From NCBI RefSeq assembly GCF_007671685.1, contig NZ_VCNL01000002.1, positions 372,001 through 436,000 of the forward strand: DNA of 64,000 bases, given 5' to 3'. Of the stretch, positions 25,389-34,637 are shown one piece after another; positions within the stretch are counted from its first letter, which is position 1; each line of letters opens with the position of its first letter. The stretch is from Halorubrum salsamenti. Its GTDB lineage: Archaea; Halobacteriota; Halobacteria; Halobacteriales; Haloferacaceae. The translations under genes were made by a program, and so were the position numbers. Under the pieces are notes generated by a model that made no database searches, had not been told where the DNA came from, and saw only the letters and a list, made by a program, of their open reading frames with translations.

Positions 25389-28329
25389 CGGCTACCGGCA
25401 GGTCGGCTCCTTCGAGAGCGACGCCCCGTCGGCGGTCGGGGTCGGGAGCGACGTGATCGCGTTCGGCCTCGGCGACCGCGTCACACTGGTCTCCAGCCGA
25501 GAGCGAACCGCGATCGACCACGGCGAGCCGATCGTCGATCTGGCGGTGGGGGACCGCCTGCTCGTCCTCTCGCCGGAGACGCTCACGGCGTACTCGCTCG
25601 ACGGCGACCGGGTGTGGAGCCACGACGCGGGCGACGCCTACGCCGTGGCCGGCGTCGAGTCCCGAGAGTGTTGCGGCGTCCTCGACGCCGACGCCCTCCG
25701 GTTCGTCGAGGTCGCGAGCGGCCGCGAGCGGTTCTCAGCCGACCGGCCCCGACCGGGGACGCCGGACGACGCCTTCCTCGCGACGCCGACCGGTTTCGTG
25801 ATCGCGACGTGGTCGTTCCTCACCGCTGTCGACGGGGACGGCGAGGTCGCCTTCGACCGGGACCTCTCCGCGGTCGTCCGGAGCGTCGGCGCCTGTGACG
25901 GCACGGTGGTCGCGGCGCTCCAGAGCGACCGGCTCGTCGGCCTCGACCGCGGGAACGGCGAGGACCGCTGGCGCACCGAACTGGACGCCCGGCAGGTGGC
26001 GCCGGTCGGCGAGGAGTCGGTGCTCGTCAGCGCGGCCGACGGCGTGCTCGACGTGGGAGCGGACGGGACGACCGAGACGGTTCCCGATCTCCCGACCGGC
26101 GACGTGTACGCGACTGTCGGCGGGGCGGTCGTCTGCTCGGTTCGGGACGGAACCATCGCGACGTACGTCCCCGACCGCGACCGGGTCGGCGTGGAACTGC
26201 TCACCGACTCCGTCGGCGTCGGCGGCACGGTCGACGTCGAGGTCTCGAACCCGACCGAGACGGAGCGGACGGTCGAGCTCGCGGTCGACGTGGACGGCTG
26301 CTCGCTCTCACCCGCCGAGCGCACCGTGACGGTCGACGGCGAGGGCTCCGGCGTCGCCGACTTCCCCGTCGCGTCGGTGCGGCGGGAGGGACGGGCCGAC
26401 GTGACCGTCGCGGTCGACGGCACCGAGGCCGGGAGCGGAACCGTCGAGGTCGAGGACGCGGCGAGCGGCGGGTTGGCGGTCGAAACCGCGCTGCACACGA
26501 CGCGGATCGACGACGGCGTCGCCGAGATCGGGGTGACTGTCGAGAACGTCGGGGGCGTCCCCTTCGACGCGGTCCGGCTGCTGGAGACCGGCACCGAGTC
26601 GACGGACATCGCGCCCGGCGACGCGTGGGAGGGAACGGTCACCCGGCCCTACGAGCCCGACACGCGGGTCTCGGTCGGACTCGAAGTGGCGCGCGGCGAC
26701 CGCCGCCGGGAGTACGCCCCCACGTGTACGCTCCCGTCGCTCCCGACGATCGACGCGTCGGTGGAACGCGACGCGCTGCGAGCGACCGTCACGGTCGCGG
26801 ACGACGTTCCGGTCTCCGATCGGCTCGTGGTGGAGATGCCGGGGGCCGGACGCGTGCGGTCCCCGGTGACGATCGACGGCGACGAACTGCTGCTCCTCGT
26901 CCCGCAGTACGAGTCGGGGGTCGCTCGGATCGCACTCGACGCGCTCGACGCCGAGGAGCGCGTCCGCGTCCCCGGGAACGGGACGTTCACGACGCCCTCG
27001 TCGAACGGCGGTCGCGATCGCGACCGGCCGCGATCCTCCCGCGAGACGGAGCGATCGAACCGGTCGCCGGACTCGACCGAGTCGATGACCGCCGACACGT
27101 CGCCCCCCTCCACGGCGGGGGCGTCCGAGGCCGATCCATCTCCCGCTCGCGGCTCGGATCGGAACCGGTCGAACGAGGCGTCGGAGGACCGGAACCGGTC
27201 GAGTGAGTCACCAAACGACCAGAACCGGCGATCGTCATCGACGACGGAGCGGGAGCGAACGGCTTCGAGCCGGTCAGAGGAGGGGCCGTCGCTCTCGGCG
27301 ACGCGACGCGCCCCGGAGCGTGCGCCCGGAGTCGGCCACGCGGTCCGCGATCGGATCGCCGTCGAGAACGAGGGCGGACCGGTCGAGTCGGTCGAAGTCG
27401 CCCTCGACGACGATGCCCGGGTCGCCCTCGGCCGCCTCGACGGTGGCGAGACCGCGTCGGTCGACCGGTTCGTCGCCGCGGGAGAGAACGCCGAACTCAC
27501 GCTCCCGTCGGCCGCGGTCGAGGCGGACGAGTCGGTCGTCGGCGAGGTCGACGCCGAACGGCTTCCGGTGAACGACGATTCGGTCGGCGTGCTGGCGACG
27601 GTCGATCCGACCGACGGCACGCTCACGGCCACGTTCGAGAACGGAACCGACCGGAGGTGTCGCGTGACAGGCGTCGACCCCGGACCGGACGGCGGCCGGG
27701 CGTCGCTCTCGGCCGCGGTCGACGCCGGCGCGAGCGCGAGCGTCTCAACAGCGGTTGACGAGCGACCGGCGCCCGGCGACGCCGTCCCCGTCTCCTTCTG
27801 GGTCGAATCGGACGGTAAGGAGCGTCGGATCGACGTGTTGGCGGCGGCCGACGACGATGCGGGAGTCGGTGGCACGGCGGGCGGCAGCGCCCGCGACGAG
27901 CCATCACTGCGCCCCGGGATCAGCCCGGACACACAGGTCGCCGGCGAGTACAGCTCCGTCGTGCTCGCGTTCGAGAACGACGGCGGCGCGCCGCTCGCCG
28001 ACGTTTCGGTGGTCGCCGACGGCGACCCGATCGACTCGATGTTCTACTCGCCCGCGCGCCGCGAACTCGTGGAGCCCGGCGACCGGATCGAACACTACGT
28101 CGACCTCGAATCCGGACACGCGGAGCCGAGCTTCGAGGTCACCGTCTCGTACGCGGTCGACGGAACCGAACGGGAGTACGTCGCCCGCGCCTCGGGCCCC
28201 GCCGTCGACGACGAGGCCGCGTGGACCGACGACCACCTCAACGCGTGGTCGCTCGACCGGGTCGGCGCGGCGACCGTATCCCCCGACGTCCCGTCGCAGC
28301 TCTCGACGCCGCTGCGAAGCGAAGACTGA
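25381..28329 (+). CDS. Large beta-propeller and Ig-like repeat protein
   Basis: 982 residues from a GTG that overlaps the AAA+ gene by 8 bases. Residues 1-320 show repeated short strands of a PQQ/WD-like propeller (for example DRLLVLSPETLTAYSLDGDR). 330-590 looks like two or three Ig-type beta sandwiches (VGVGGTVDVEVSNPTETERT). 590-700 is a Ser/Arg-rich low-complexity linker with repeated NRS/DRN words, unusual in this acidic proteome. 700-982 has more beta domains. No signal peptide or membrane segment, so it should be cytoplasmic despite surface-type domains. It is probably an adaptor or scaffold for the ATPase. A GTG at 25372 is also possible. Confidence 0.75.
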   Translation: MTDGYRQVGSFESDAPSAVGVGSDVIAFGLGDRVTLVSSRERTAIDHGEPIVDLAVGDRLLVLSPETLTAYSLDGDRVWSHDAGDAYAVAGVESRECCGVLDADALRFVEVASGRERFSADRPRPGTPDDAFLATPTGFVIATWSFLTAVDGDGEVAFDRDLSAVVRSVGACDGTVVAALQSDRLVGLDRGNGEDRWRTELDARQVAPVGEESVLVSAADGVLDVGADGTTETVPDLPTGDVYATVGGAVVCSVRDGTIATYVPDRDRVGVELLTDSVGVGGTVDVEVSNPTETERTVELAVDVDGCSLSPAERTVTVDGEGSGVADFPVASVRREGRADVTVAVDGTEAGSGTVEVEDAASGGLAVETALHTTRIDDGVAEIGVTVENVGGVPFDAVRLLETGTESTDIAPGDAWEGTVTRPYEPDTRVSVGLEVARGDRRREYAPTCTLPSLPTIDASVERDALRATVTVADDVPVSDRLVVEMPGAGRVRSPVTIDGDELLLLVPQYESGVARIALDALDAEERVRVPGNGTFTTPSSNGGRDRDRPRSSRETERSNRSPDSTESMTADTSPPSTAGASEADPSPARGSDRNRSNEASEDRNRSSESPNDQNRRSSSTTERERTASSRSEEGPSLSATRRAPERAPGVGHAVRDRIAVENEGGPVESVEVALDDDARVALGRLDGGETASVDRFVAAGENAELTLPSAAVEADESVVGEVDAERLPVNDDSVGVLATVDPTDGTLTATFENGTDRRCRVTGVDPGPDGGRASLSAAVDAGASASVSTAVDERPAPGDAVPVSFWVESDGKERRIDVLAAADDDAGVGGTAGGSARDEPSLRPGISPDTQVAGEYSSVVLAFENDGGAPLADVSVVADGDPIDSMFYSPARRELVEPGDRIEHYVDLESGHAEPSFEVTVSYAVDGTEREYVARASGPAVDDEAAWTDDHLNAWSLDRVGAATVSPDVPSQLSTPLRSED

Positions 28330-28359
28330 CGGCGCCACAGACGCAGTCGGAGAAAAAGG

Positions 28360-28391
28360 AAAACGGGTGAATCGGGGTCGTTCCCCGTTTT
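28360..28391. terminator. Inverted repeat between the two convergent operons
   Basis: AAAACGGG at 28360-28367 pairs with CCCGTTTT at 28384-28391. An inner hairpin CGGGG-TCGTT-CCCCG lies at 28373-28387. It sits between the stop codons of two converging operons, with a T-run on the plus strand and, by symmetry, on the minus strand: a likely two-way terminator. Confidence 0.6.
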
Positions 28392-28425
28392 GCGGTCGTT
28401 GTGTCGCCGGCGTTTTCTCCTGAGC

Positions 28426-30705
28426 CTACACGAGGAAGTCGCCGCTCACCGACTCCCGCGTGTCGCGGACGTACCAGAACATCCGCCTCGCGGTCCGGAC
28501 GGTCAGTCCGACTGCGACAAGCGCGTAGACCCCGATCGCGCCGAAAAGCGAGTAGTGGGCGATCCCGAGCGCGGCGGTACGCGACTCGTACTCGGCCGTG
28601 ACCTCCTCGGCGCGCGCGGTCTCACCCGCGCTCTCGAACTCTCCGATCGCCTCCCGATAGGCGGCATCGATCGACTCCGTGCCGGCCACGAACCCGTCGT
28701 AGTTCGCCGGATTCAACAGGAGCGGTTGGCCGAAGAGGACGACGAACTGGTCGTCCTCCATCTGGCTCCACGTGTTCTCGGCGTCCTGAACCGACTGCTC
28801 GCCGGCCGAGACGGAGTCGGAGTAGCTGTTGAACGCTTCCTCCGCGTCGCTTTCGAGTTGGTTCGCGCGCTCCTCGTCGCCCTGCAGCAGTGCGATCCGC
28901 GCGAGTTGGCGCTGCGTGGTCGCCTCCTCGATCAGCGACATCTCGCCCGATTCGAGCCGGTCCTCGTAGTAGGCCTGCTGTTCCTGGATGAGCCGGTCGA
29001 GGTCGCCCTCCGCGTCTGACTGCGCGGTGTTTGCGAGCCCGCGGAGCTCCTCGTCTCCGAGCCGGTCGGCCTGTAGCCCCATCGTGTTGTACGCGGCGGC
29101 GGCACGGATGATAGCGGACTGGGCCTCGGCGTGATTGCCGTTCTCGAGGTTGGTGTCCGCCTCCTCGACCGCTTCGACGTACAGCGTCGCCGCCTCGCCG
29201 AAGGTCAACACGGTGGAGATCTCCTCGTCGCCGCTTTCGCCGCTCCGGAGGCGCTCGTCCATTCTGTCCACGAGTTCGAGGGTGCTGTCGGCGACGGCGG
29301 TGTCGTACCCGGAGAGCTCGTTCCGGATCGGTTCCAGATCGAGCGGGACCGGCGAGGCGGTGACCGTGATGGTCGCGTCGTCGCCGTCGCCGTCGACGTC
29401 GTACTCCCACTGGTAGCTCTCGCCGAGCTCCGCGCTGGTGTCGAACTCCAAGGAGAACGAGGCCTCGCCGCTGCCGCCCGCGCTCACCGAACTCGGCGCG
29501 CTCTCCAACGTGAGCCACTCGTCCGGGCCGTTCGCGAGCGTCGTCTCGACGTTGTTGACGTCGTTGTAGCCGAGCTCCTCGCTGATCGTCACGGTCCGAC
29601 CGTTGGCCTCGCCGATCGCCACGTCGCCGATATCTGCGTCCTCGGCGACGAGGCGTGTCTCGTGGACGATCTCGAAGCTCCCGTCGAGGCTCGCGTCGTC
29701 GCCGTCGTACCCGGGCGTGTCCACGGTCGCGGAGATGTCGTACGCGCCCTCCGGGAGGTCTCGGTCGGCGGTGATCCGCAACGCGACGTCGGCGGTCGAC
29801 TGCCCCTCGATCTCGTCCGGCGTGCTCGACACCGTCACGGAGACGCCCGAGTTGGGCGAGAACGCCGAGACGTCACCGACCTCGATCGGCGTGTCCCCGT
29901 CGTTGGGGACCTCCAAGTCGATCGTCCGGGTCAGCGTGTCACCCTCGTCGCGCGGCTCGTCGAACGCGAACTCGTCGTCGTCGAGTTCCAGTTCGCCGAA
30001 GTACCCGGGATAAATGGCGCGGGCCTCGACATCGACCTCGCGGGTCGCGTCGTACCGCGAGTCGGATATCTCGACGGTCCACTCCAGATCCTCGTGTTGG
30101 GGGGTGTCCGAGGACGGCGTCACCGTCCAGTCGACGGTTCCGCTGCTGCCGGTGACAGAGCGCTCGCCGGAGAAGTCGAGAGTCGCGTCCTGATCGCCGC
30201 TCACTTCGCTGATGTCTACCCCGTCGAGCGACCCGTCGCCGCTGACCTCCTCGACGGTGACCTCGCCCGAAGCGCTCTGGCCGACGAGCACGTCGCCGAG
30301 GTCGAGCGGCTCGTCTTCGAATCCGGCGAGCGGCGGCGTCTCGACCGTCAGGTAGAACTCGAACGGTTCTCCGTTGACGTTCCCGGAGACGGTGCCGCTC
30401 TCGGCGTCGAAGCCGGCGGTGATGTCGAGCGGGACATCGGTCGTCGTCCCCGGCGAGAGGGACGTGTCGTCGCCGGTGACCGACACCCCGGACGGTTCGT
30501 TCGTGATCGTCACGTCGGCGTTCGTCCCGTTCTCGCCGCTGTTAGTCACCTGAATGTCGTGGGTGTCCGTCTGGTTGTCCGTCTGGACGTTCATCGTGTA
30601 GTCGTCCGCCTCCACGTTCGAGACGTTGGCTGCACCGACCGCGGGCGCGGCGAGCAGGCCGACGACGACCGCCACCACGAGGGCGGCGGAGCGCCGCTTA
30701 GACAT
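28426..30705 (-). CDS. Surface protein: signal peptide, Ig-like repeats, helical stalk, C-terminal membrane anchor
   Basis: 759 residues from an ATG that overlaps the preceding gene's stop by 8 bases. The N-terminus is a Sec-type signal (basic start, AALVVAVVVGLLAAPAVGA). Residues 30-450 hold three or four Ig-like domains with the phrasing of alpha-galactosidase NEW3-type modules (TDVPLDITAGF, VPNDGDTPIEVGDV). 460-700 is helical with coiled-coil character. One membrane segment (SLFGAIGVYALVAVGLTV) is near 718-736, followed by an Arg-rich cytoplasmic tail. Last gene of the eight-gene operon that starts at 40556. No enzymatic motif seen. Confidence 0.75.
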   Translation of the reverse strand: MSKRRSAALVVAVVVGLLAAPAVGAANVSNVEADDYTMNVQTDNQTDTHDIQVTNSGENGTNADVTITNEPSGVSVTGDDTSLSPGTTTDVPLDITAGFDAESGTVSGNVNGEPFEFYLTVETPPLAGFEDEPLDLGDVLVGQSASGEVTVEEVSGDGSLDGVDISEVSGDQDATLDFSGERSVTGSSGTVDWTVTPSSDTPQHEDLEWTVEISDSRYDATREVDVEARAIYPGYFGELELDDDEFAFDEPRDEGDTLTRTIDLEVPNDGDTPIEVGDVSAFSPNSGVSVTVSSTPDEIEGQSTADVALRITADRDLPEGAYDISATVDTPGYDGDDASLDGSFEIVHETRLVAEDADIGDVAIGEANGRTVTISEELGYNDVNNVETTLANGPDEWLTLESAPSSVSAGGSGEASFSLEFDTSAELGESYQWEYDVDGDGDDATITVTASPVPLDLEPIRNELSGYDTAVADSTLELVDRMDERLRSGESGDEEISTVLTFGEAATLYVEAVEEADTNLENGNHAEAQSAIIRAAAAYNTMGLQADRLGDEELRGLANTAQSDAEGDLDRLIQEQQAYYEDRLESGEMSLIEEATTQRQLARIALLQGDEERANQLESDAEEAFNSYSDSVSAGEQSVQDAENTWSQMEDDQFVVLFGQPLLLNPANYDGFVAGTESIDAAYREAIGEFESAGETARAEEVTAEYESRTAALGIAHYSLFGAIGVYALVAVGLTVRTARRMFWYVRDTRESVSGDFLV

Positions 30706-31714
30706 CGCCGTCACCCCCGGAGACGATCGACCCGATCTGGGCCATCTCGTAGGTCCGGCGCCAGAGGAAGATCCGGCCGAGCATCGCCGTGCCGATCAGG
30801 CCGACGACGAGCCCGTAGCCGACGAGGATCGAGACGGACGCGACCGCAAGGGAGAGCCGCGCGTCGCCCACGTCGGCGGCGAGTGCGCTCAGCTCCGACG
30901 TGCGCTCGTCGAGCCCGTTGTCGCTCGCGTCGGCCTGCGCCGCCCGCACGTCCGAGAGCGTCTCCTGAGAGTCCTGATACCGCTCGAACGTCCGAACCGG
31001 ATTGGTGCTGCCGCCGACCGCGCCGGCGACGGTGCCGCAGTCGAGGCACTGATCGAGGAAGTCGCCGGCGGTCGCCTCCGCGTCGTCCATCCGCTCCGTC
31101 GCGGCGTTGTACTCGGCGGAAAGCTGTTCGGCTTGGAGGTTGAACTCCGCGGCCTCGTTCGGCCGGTTCGCTCGCTCGTAGGCGGTCGCAGTCATCGAGA
31201 GCAGCTCGATCCGGTCCGGCGTTCGCTCGGTCGACGACGCCTCGTCGCGGAGACCGTCACCGAGGCTCGCATAGAAACGAGTCACCGCGAGATCCGCGAG
31301 CGTCGCTTGGGTCTCCTCGTGCGATTCCAGCTCGTCGATCGCGGCCTCGGCGTCCTCGGCCGCGGACAGGCTCTCCTCGTATTCGCCGGCGCCGGCACGC
31401 TCGTACGCCTGCTCGAACGCCACCATGGCGTCGAGCACCGCGGCGAACTCGGCACGGTCGTCGTCATCGAGCGTCCCCACCTCTTGGGCGCGAGAGACGG
31501 CGAACGTCCGGATCGCCTCGAACTCCTCGTACTCCTGATAGGCTTCGGTCCCCTCCATCGAACGGAACGTCTCGAAGTACTCGTTCGCGGTCTCCGGGTC
31601 CTCCTGTGCGACCGCCGTCCCGGCGCCACCCGCCGCGACCGTCGCGAGGACGAGCAGGCCGGCGAGCGCGCAGGCGACCGCCGTTCGTGTCGTCCGTGTG
31701 CGTATTTCCGTCAT
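30698..31714 (-). CDS. Surface helical protein with C-terminal membrane anchor
   Basis: 338 residues. A signal peptide (CALAGLLVLATVAAGGAGTAVA) is followed by a purely helical, acidic ectodomain that looks like packed helical pairs and contains a CLDC pair near 225. One membrane segment lies close to 295-315 (SILVGYGLVVGLIGTAML). A short Arg/Trp tail follows (FLWRRTYEMA), resembling the tail after the membrane segment of the next gene in the operon (RRMFWYVRD). The two may be distant relatives or partners. One base separates it from the gene before, and it overlaps the next by 8 bases. Confidence 0.72.
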   Translation of the reverse strand: MTEIRTRTTRTAVACALAGLLVLATVAAGGAGTAVAQEDPETANEYFETFRSMEGTEAYQEYEEFEAIRTFAVSRAQEVGTLDDDDRAEFAAVLDAMVAFEQAYERAGAGEYEESLSAAEDAEAAIDELESHEETQATLADLAVTRFYASLGDGLRDEASSTERTPDRIELLSMTATAYERANRPNEAAEFNLQAEQLSAEYNAATERMDDAEATAGDFLDQCLDCGTVAGAVGGSTNPVRTFERYQDSQETLSDVRAAQADASDNGLDERTSELSALAADVGDARLSLAVASVSILVGYGLVVGLIGTAMLGRIFLWRRTYEMAQIGSIVSGGDGDV

Positions 31715-31715
31715 G

Positions 31716-34631
31716 TCAGAACACCGTTCGTGTGAGTCGCTCGCGGAGGGCGTCGTGTTCGAACAGCTCTTCGACCGCGTCGAGCAGCAGCAGGGACGTG
31801 TATCCGATCGCGACCGCCTCGGGACCGCGATCGGCCTCGCGCGTCAGTTCCCACGCGCGCTGTTGCATCTCTCTGGCCGGCGCGATCTCGGAGAGCTCGC
31901 CGCGCCGGTCCTCGATCAGCCCGTCGACCGCCTCGTACCGCTGCTTGACCTCGCGGCGCCGGACGCTCGAGTCGGCTTCGAGCCGATCGAGCAGCTCGGC
32001 AAGCTCGAAGGACCCGCCCCATCGAACGTCCGCGCCAGGCATGTCTGCGCAGGCCGCAAACAGGTCGACGTTGCGCTTCGTCGTCATCGCCTCGGAGACG
32101 GCGTCCGTCGTCCGGTCAGCCGCTTCGAGGATCCCGTCGACGGCCTCGTCCGGACCGACTTCGCGGCCGACAAACTCGTGGCCGGCGTCCGGCACCGACT
32201 CGGCGGCGTCGAGCATCGACTCGACGACAGAGGCGTAGTATCGGGGAATCGTCCCGTCGCGGCCGCCGCCGTCCGAGAGCGACCGAACGTCGCTCCGGAT
32301 CCGGTCGATCCGGTTCCGGTGTTCGTCGTCGAGACGCCACGTGAACCGGGCGTCGATATCCGCCCGAGCGGTTCCCGTCTCGCTCACCGTGACCGTCGTC
32401 TCGGCGTCCTCGTAGGCGCCGTCTCGATCCGCGAGCGTGGCCTCGATCCGGTACTGCCCGATCGGCACCTCTCGCCCGTCGAGCGTCCCGTCGGTGTCGG
32501 TCGTGACGGTCTCGACCTCGAAGCGGTCCGACAGGAACTCGTCGTCGGGGACGATCCGGAGCGGGACGGCTCCCGCGGGCGCGCCGCCGACTTGGGCCGA
32601 CCCACGGAGCCGCCCGGTCCGGCGGTCGAGTTTGACGGTGGGGCTCGCGTTCTGCTGGAAGCGCACGCGTTCGGTCGCGTCCGCGTACCGGTCGTGTGAC
32701 ACCTCGATCTCCGCGTCGGTCGCGTCTTCCGGCGGATCGAGCGTGACCGCACCGTTCCGATCCGTCGCCCCCGAGATGTCCGCCTCGCCGCTGACCGCCG
32801 CGTCCGCGATCGGATCGCCGTCGCTCGCGTCGACCACGGTGAGCGTCGCCTCGACCGGAACTGTCAGCGTCGCGGACGGGTCGCTCGCGTCGATCGTCTC
32901 GACGTTCGAGCGCACGGAGCCGTGGCGCGCGTACACCTCCCAGGTTCCGCTACCGGGCATTTGGATCGTTTCGCGCCCGCCCCGCACCGTCACGGGGTCG
33001 TATCGCTCCCGTTCGCCGGGCTCCCGGTAATGGACGGTGGCGTCGCCTCGGAAGAGGTTCGACCCGTCGGTAACGGTCACCTTGGCGGCGAACGGACCGG
33101 ACGCGGCGTCGGCTCCGCTCCCGCTTAACAGCCGGTGGCCAGCAGCGGTGCTGACCGTTCCGAGGAGGACGCCGGCGTAGCTGACGAGGTTGATTAGTGC
33201 GGCTCCGAACAGCTCAATCTCGAACAGTACCAGCATCCCGACCGCCGCGAGCCCCGCCAGCGCGAAGCCGAGAACGCAGAGAATCGCCGTGTCGACGGGC
33301 TCCGGATCGCTCTGGCTGCGGTGACCGATTACGACGCCGGGAACCGCACCGACGAGAAGCGGAACGAGGAACACGGGGAGTACGGGGATGATCCCGCCGA
33401 GTGCACCGCTCGCACCGGCTCCCACGACGCCACCGCTCCCGCCGCCAGCGTCGAGCGTCACGGCCACGTCGCCGGCGGCGGTCGACAGTAGCAGCGTCTC
33501 CGCGCCACTCAAGTCGACGCCGTCGAGGGCCAAGCGACCGTCGTCGCTGATGGCGCCGTCAACGGCCTCGTACGTCGACCCGTCGCCGGTTCCGACGAGG
33601 GCGCCGTTGACGTCAAGCCCCGCGAGCGCTCGGGCGAAGCTGAGCGTTCCGTCGTCGGCGACGGTTGCGCCGGTCTCGTGCGGTCCCGCGTACGCGATCG
33701 GGTCGTCGTCGGTATAGTTGGCGAACGTGGTCCCGTCGGTGGACGAAACGTGTATCTCGGTCTCGCTCGCCGTCAGCCCCGGTAGTTGGAGGTAGCCGTT
33801 CTCGCTCTCGGCGGCGGCGGCAGTGTACCGAGCCTCCTCGCCAACGGTGCTCGCGTCGACCGCGTACGGCTCGTCAGGCTCGAACAGCGGGTGCCAGAGC
33901 GCGAGACCGTCCCCCCACGAGCGCAGCTCGGGACCGATCGGTGAGTCGTCGCTTACCGGACCGGCGCTCGACGTCACTCGGAGATTGAGCGTTTCTCTCG
34001 AGCCGCCGGCGGCGGCGGTCAGGTCGTCTCGGTCGACAACGAGTTGGGTGCCGTCTCCTCGGACGGTCCCCTCCGCGGTCTCGTCCCTGTCGAGGTCGAG
34101 TTCGACTTCGTCCTGGTTGGCGATCCCAACCGTTCCGGCGGCGTCCAGCGGGACGTAGAGCCCGTCGGTCGCGTTGTCGCCCTCGCCGACGGTGTCGATC
34201 CACGCCGGGCGGTCGTCCGCGAACGCGACCGCGTGAAGGGGCACCGACGTACCGTTCGAGATCGTTGTGACGTTCTCGTCACTCCGTTCGACGGTAACCG
34301 CCACCGTCGCGTTTCGCAGATCGGTTCCGTTGACGGTTCCCTCGTCGGGATCGGTGACGTCGATCGAGACCTCCTCATCACCCGTCGCGTTTTCGCGGTA
34401 GGTGATTCCGGGATCCGACGGCTCCGTCACCTCGACGATGACGGTGTTCGGGTCGTCCACGTCGGAGACGTTGACGACGAGGTCGCTCCCCTGTCGGTCG
34501 AGGGTGTCGGCGGCCGAGGCGAGGCCGGGCGCGAACGCGAGGGCGCCGACGAGGAGCAGCGCGACGAGCGCGGCGGCGGCTCGGCGGTCGGGTCCCCGCT
34601 CCGCGTCACCCGGTGATGCGTGTGGAGCCAT
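31716..34631 (-). CDS. Large membrane protein with beta domains on both sides
   Basis: 971 residues. A signal peptide ends near 41 (LLLVGALAFAPGLASA). An extracellular beta-rich part runs to about 420, with many N-x-S/T sites. Three hydrophobic segments lie between about 425 and 520 (PVLPVFLVPLLVGAVPGVVIG; ILCVLGFALAGLAAVGMLV; ALINLVSYAGVLLG). Then follow two or three Ig-like/carboxypeptidase-regulatory-like sandwiches (540-770) and a helical C-terminal domain of about 180 residues. With three crossings and a cleaved signal, the C-terminal half would be cytoplasmic, where the tubulin-like proteins are. This makes it a candidate membrane tether for filaments. Function unknown. Confidence 0.72.
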   Translation of the reverse strand: MAPHASPGDAERGPDRRAAAALVALLLVGALAFAPGLASAADTLDRQGSDLVVNVSDVDDPNTVIVEVTEPSDPGITYRENATGDEEVSIDVTDPDEGTVNGTDLRNATVAVTVERSDENVTTISNGTSVPLHAVAFADDRPAWIDTVGEGDNATDGLYVPLDAAGTVGIANQDEVELDLDRDETAEGTVRGDGTQLVVDRDDLTAAAGGSRETLNLRVTSSAGPVSDDSPIGPELRSWGDGLALWHPLFEPDEPYAVDASTVGEEARYTAAAAESENGYLQLPGLTASETEIHVSSTDGTTFANYTDDDPIAYAGPHETGATVADDGTLSFARALAGLDVNGALVGTGDGSTYEAVDGAISDDGRLALDGVDLSGAETLLLSTAAGDVAVTLDAGGGSGGVVGAGASGALGGIIPVLPVFLVPLLVGAVPGVVIGHRSQSDPEPVDTAILCVLGFALAGLAAVGMLVLFEIELFGAALINLVSYAGVLLGTVSTAAGHRLLSGSGADAASGPFAAKVTVTDGSNLFRGDATVHYREPGERERYDPVTVRGGRETIQMPGSGTWEVYARHGSVRSNVETIDASDPSATLTVPVEATLTVVDASDGDPIADAAVSGEADISGATDRNGAVTLDPPEDATDAEIEVSHDRYADATERVRFQQNASPTVKLDRRTGRLRGSAQVGGAPAGAVPLRIVPDDEFLSDRFEVETVTTDTDGTLDGREVPIGQYRIEATLADRDGAYEDAETTVTVSETGTARADIDARFTWRLDDEHRNRIDRIRSDVRSLSDGGGRDGTIPRYYASVVESMLDAAESVPDAGHEFVGREVGPDEAVDGILEAADRTTDAVSEAMTTKRNVDLFAACADMPGADVRWGGSFELAELLDRLEADSSVRRREVKQRYEAVDGLIEDRRGELSEIAPAREMQQRAWELTREADRGPEAVAIGYTSLLLLDAVEELFEHDALRERLTRTVF

Positions 34632-34637
34632 GCGCGA

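Noticed and set aside
25638-27932. Two long Ser/Thr/Arg-rich frames on the minus strand
   Set aside because: Shadow frames of the propeller protein; low-complexity Ser/Arg/Thr content without domains.
29131-31143. 670-codon open frame on the plus strand
   Set aside because: It runs opposite to two signal-peptide proteins whose coupled starts and stops fix the coding strand; the plus frame shows only Arg/Val/Asp/Gly shadow composition.
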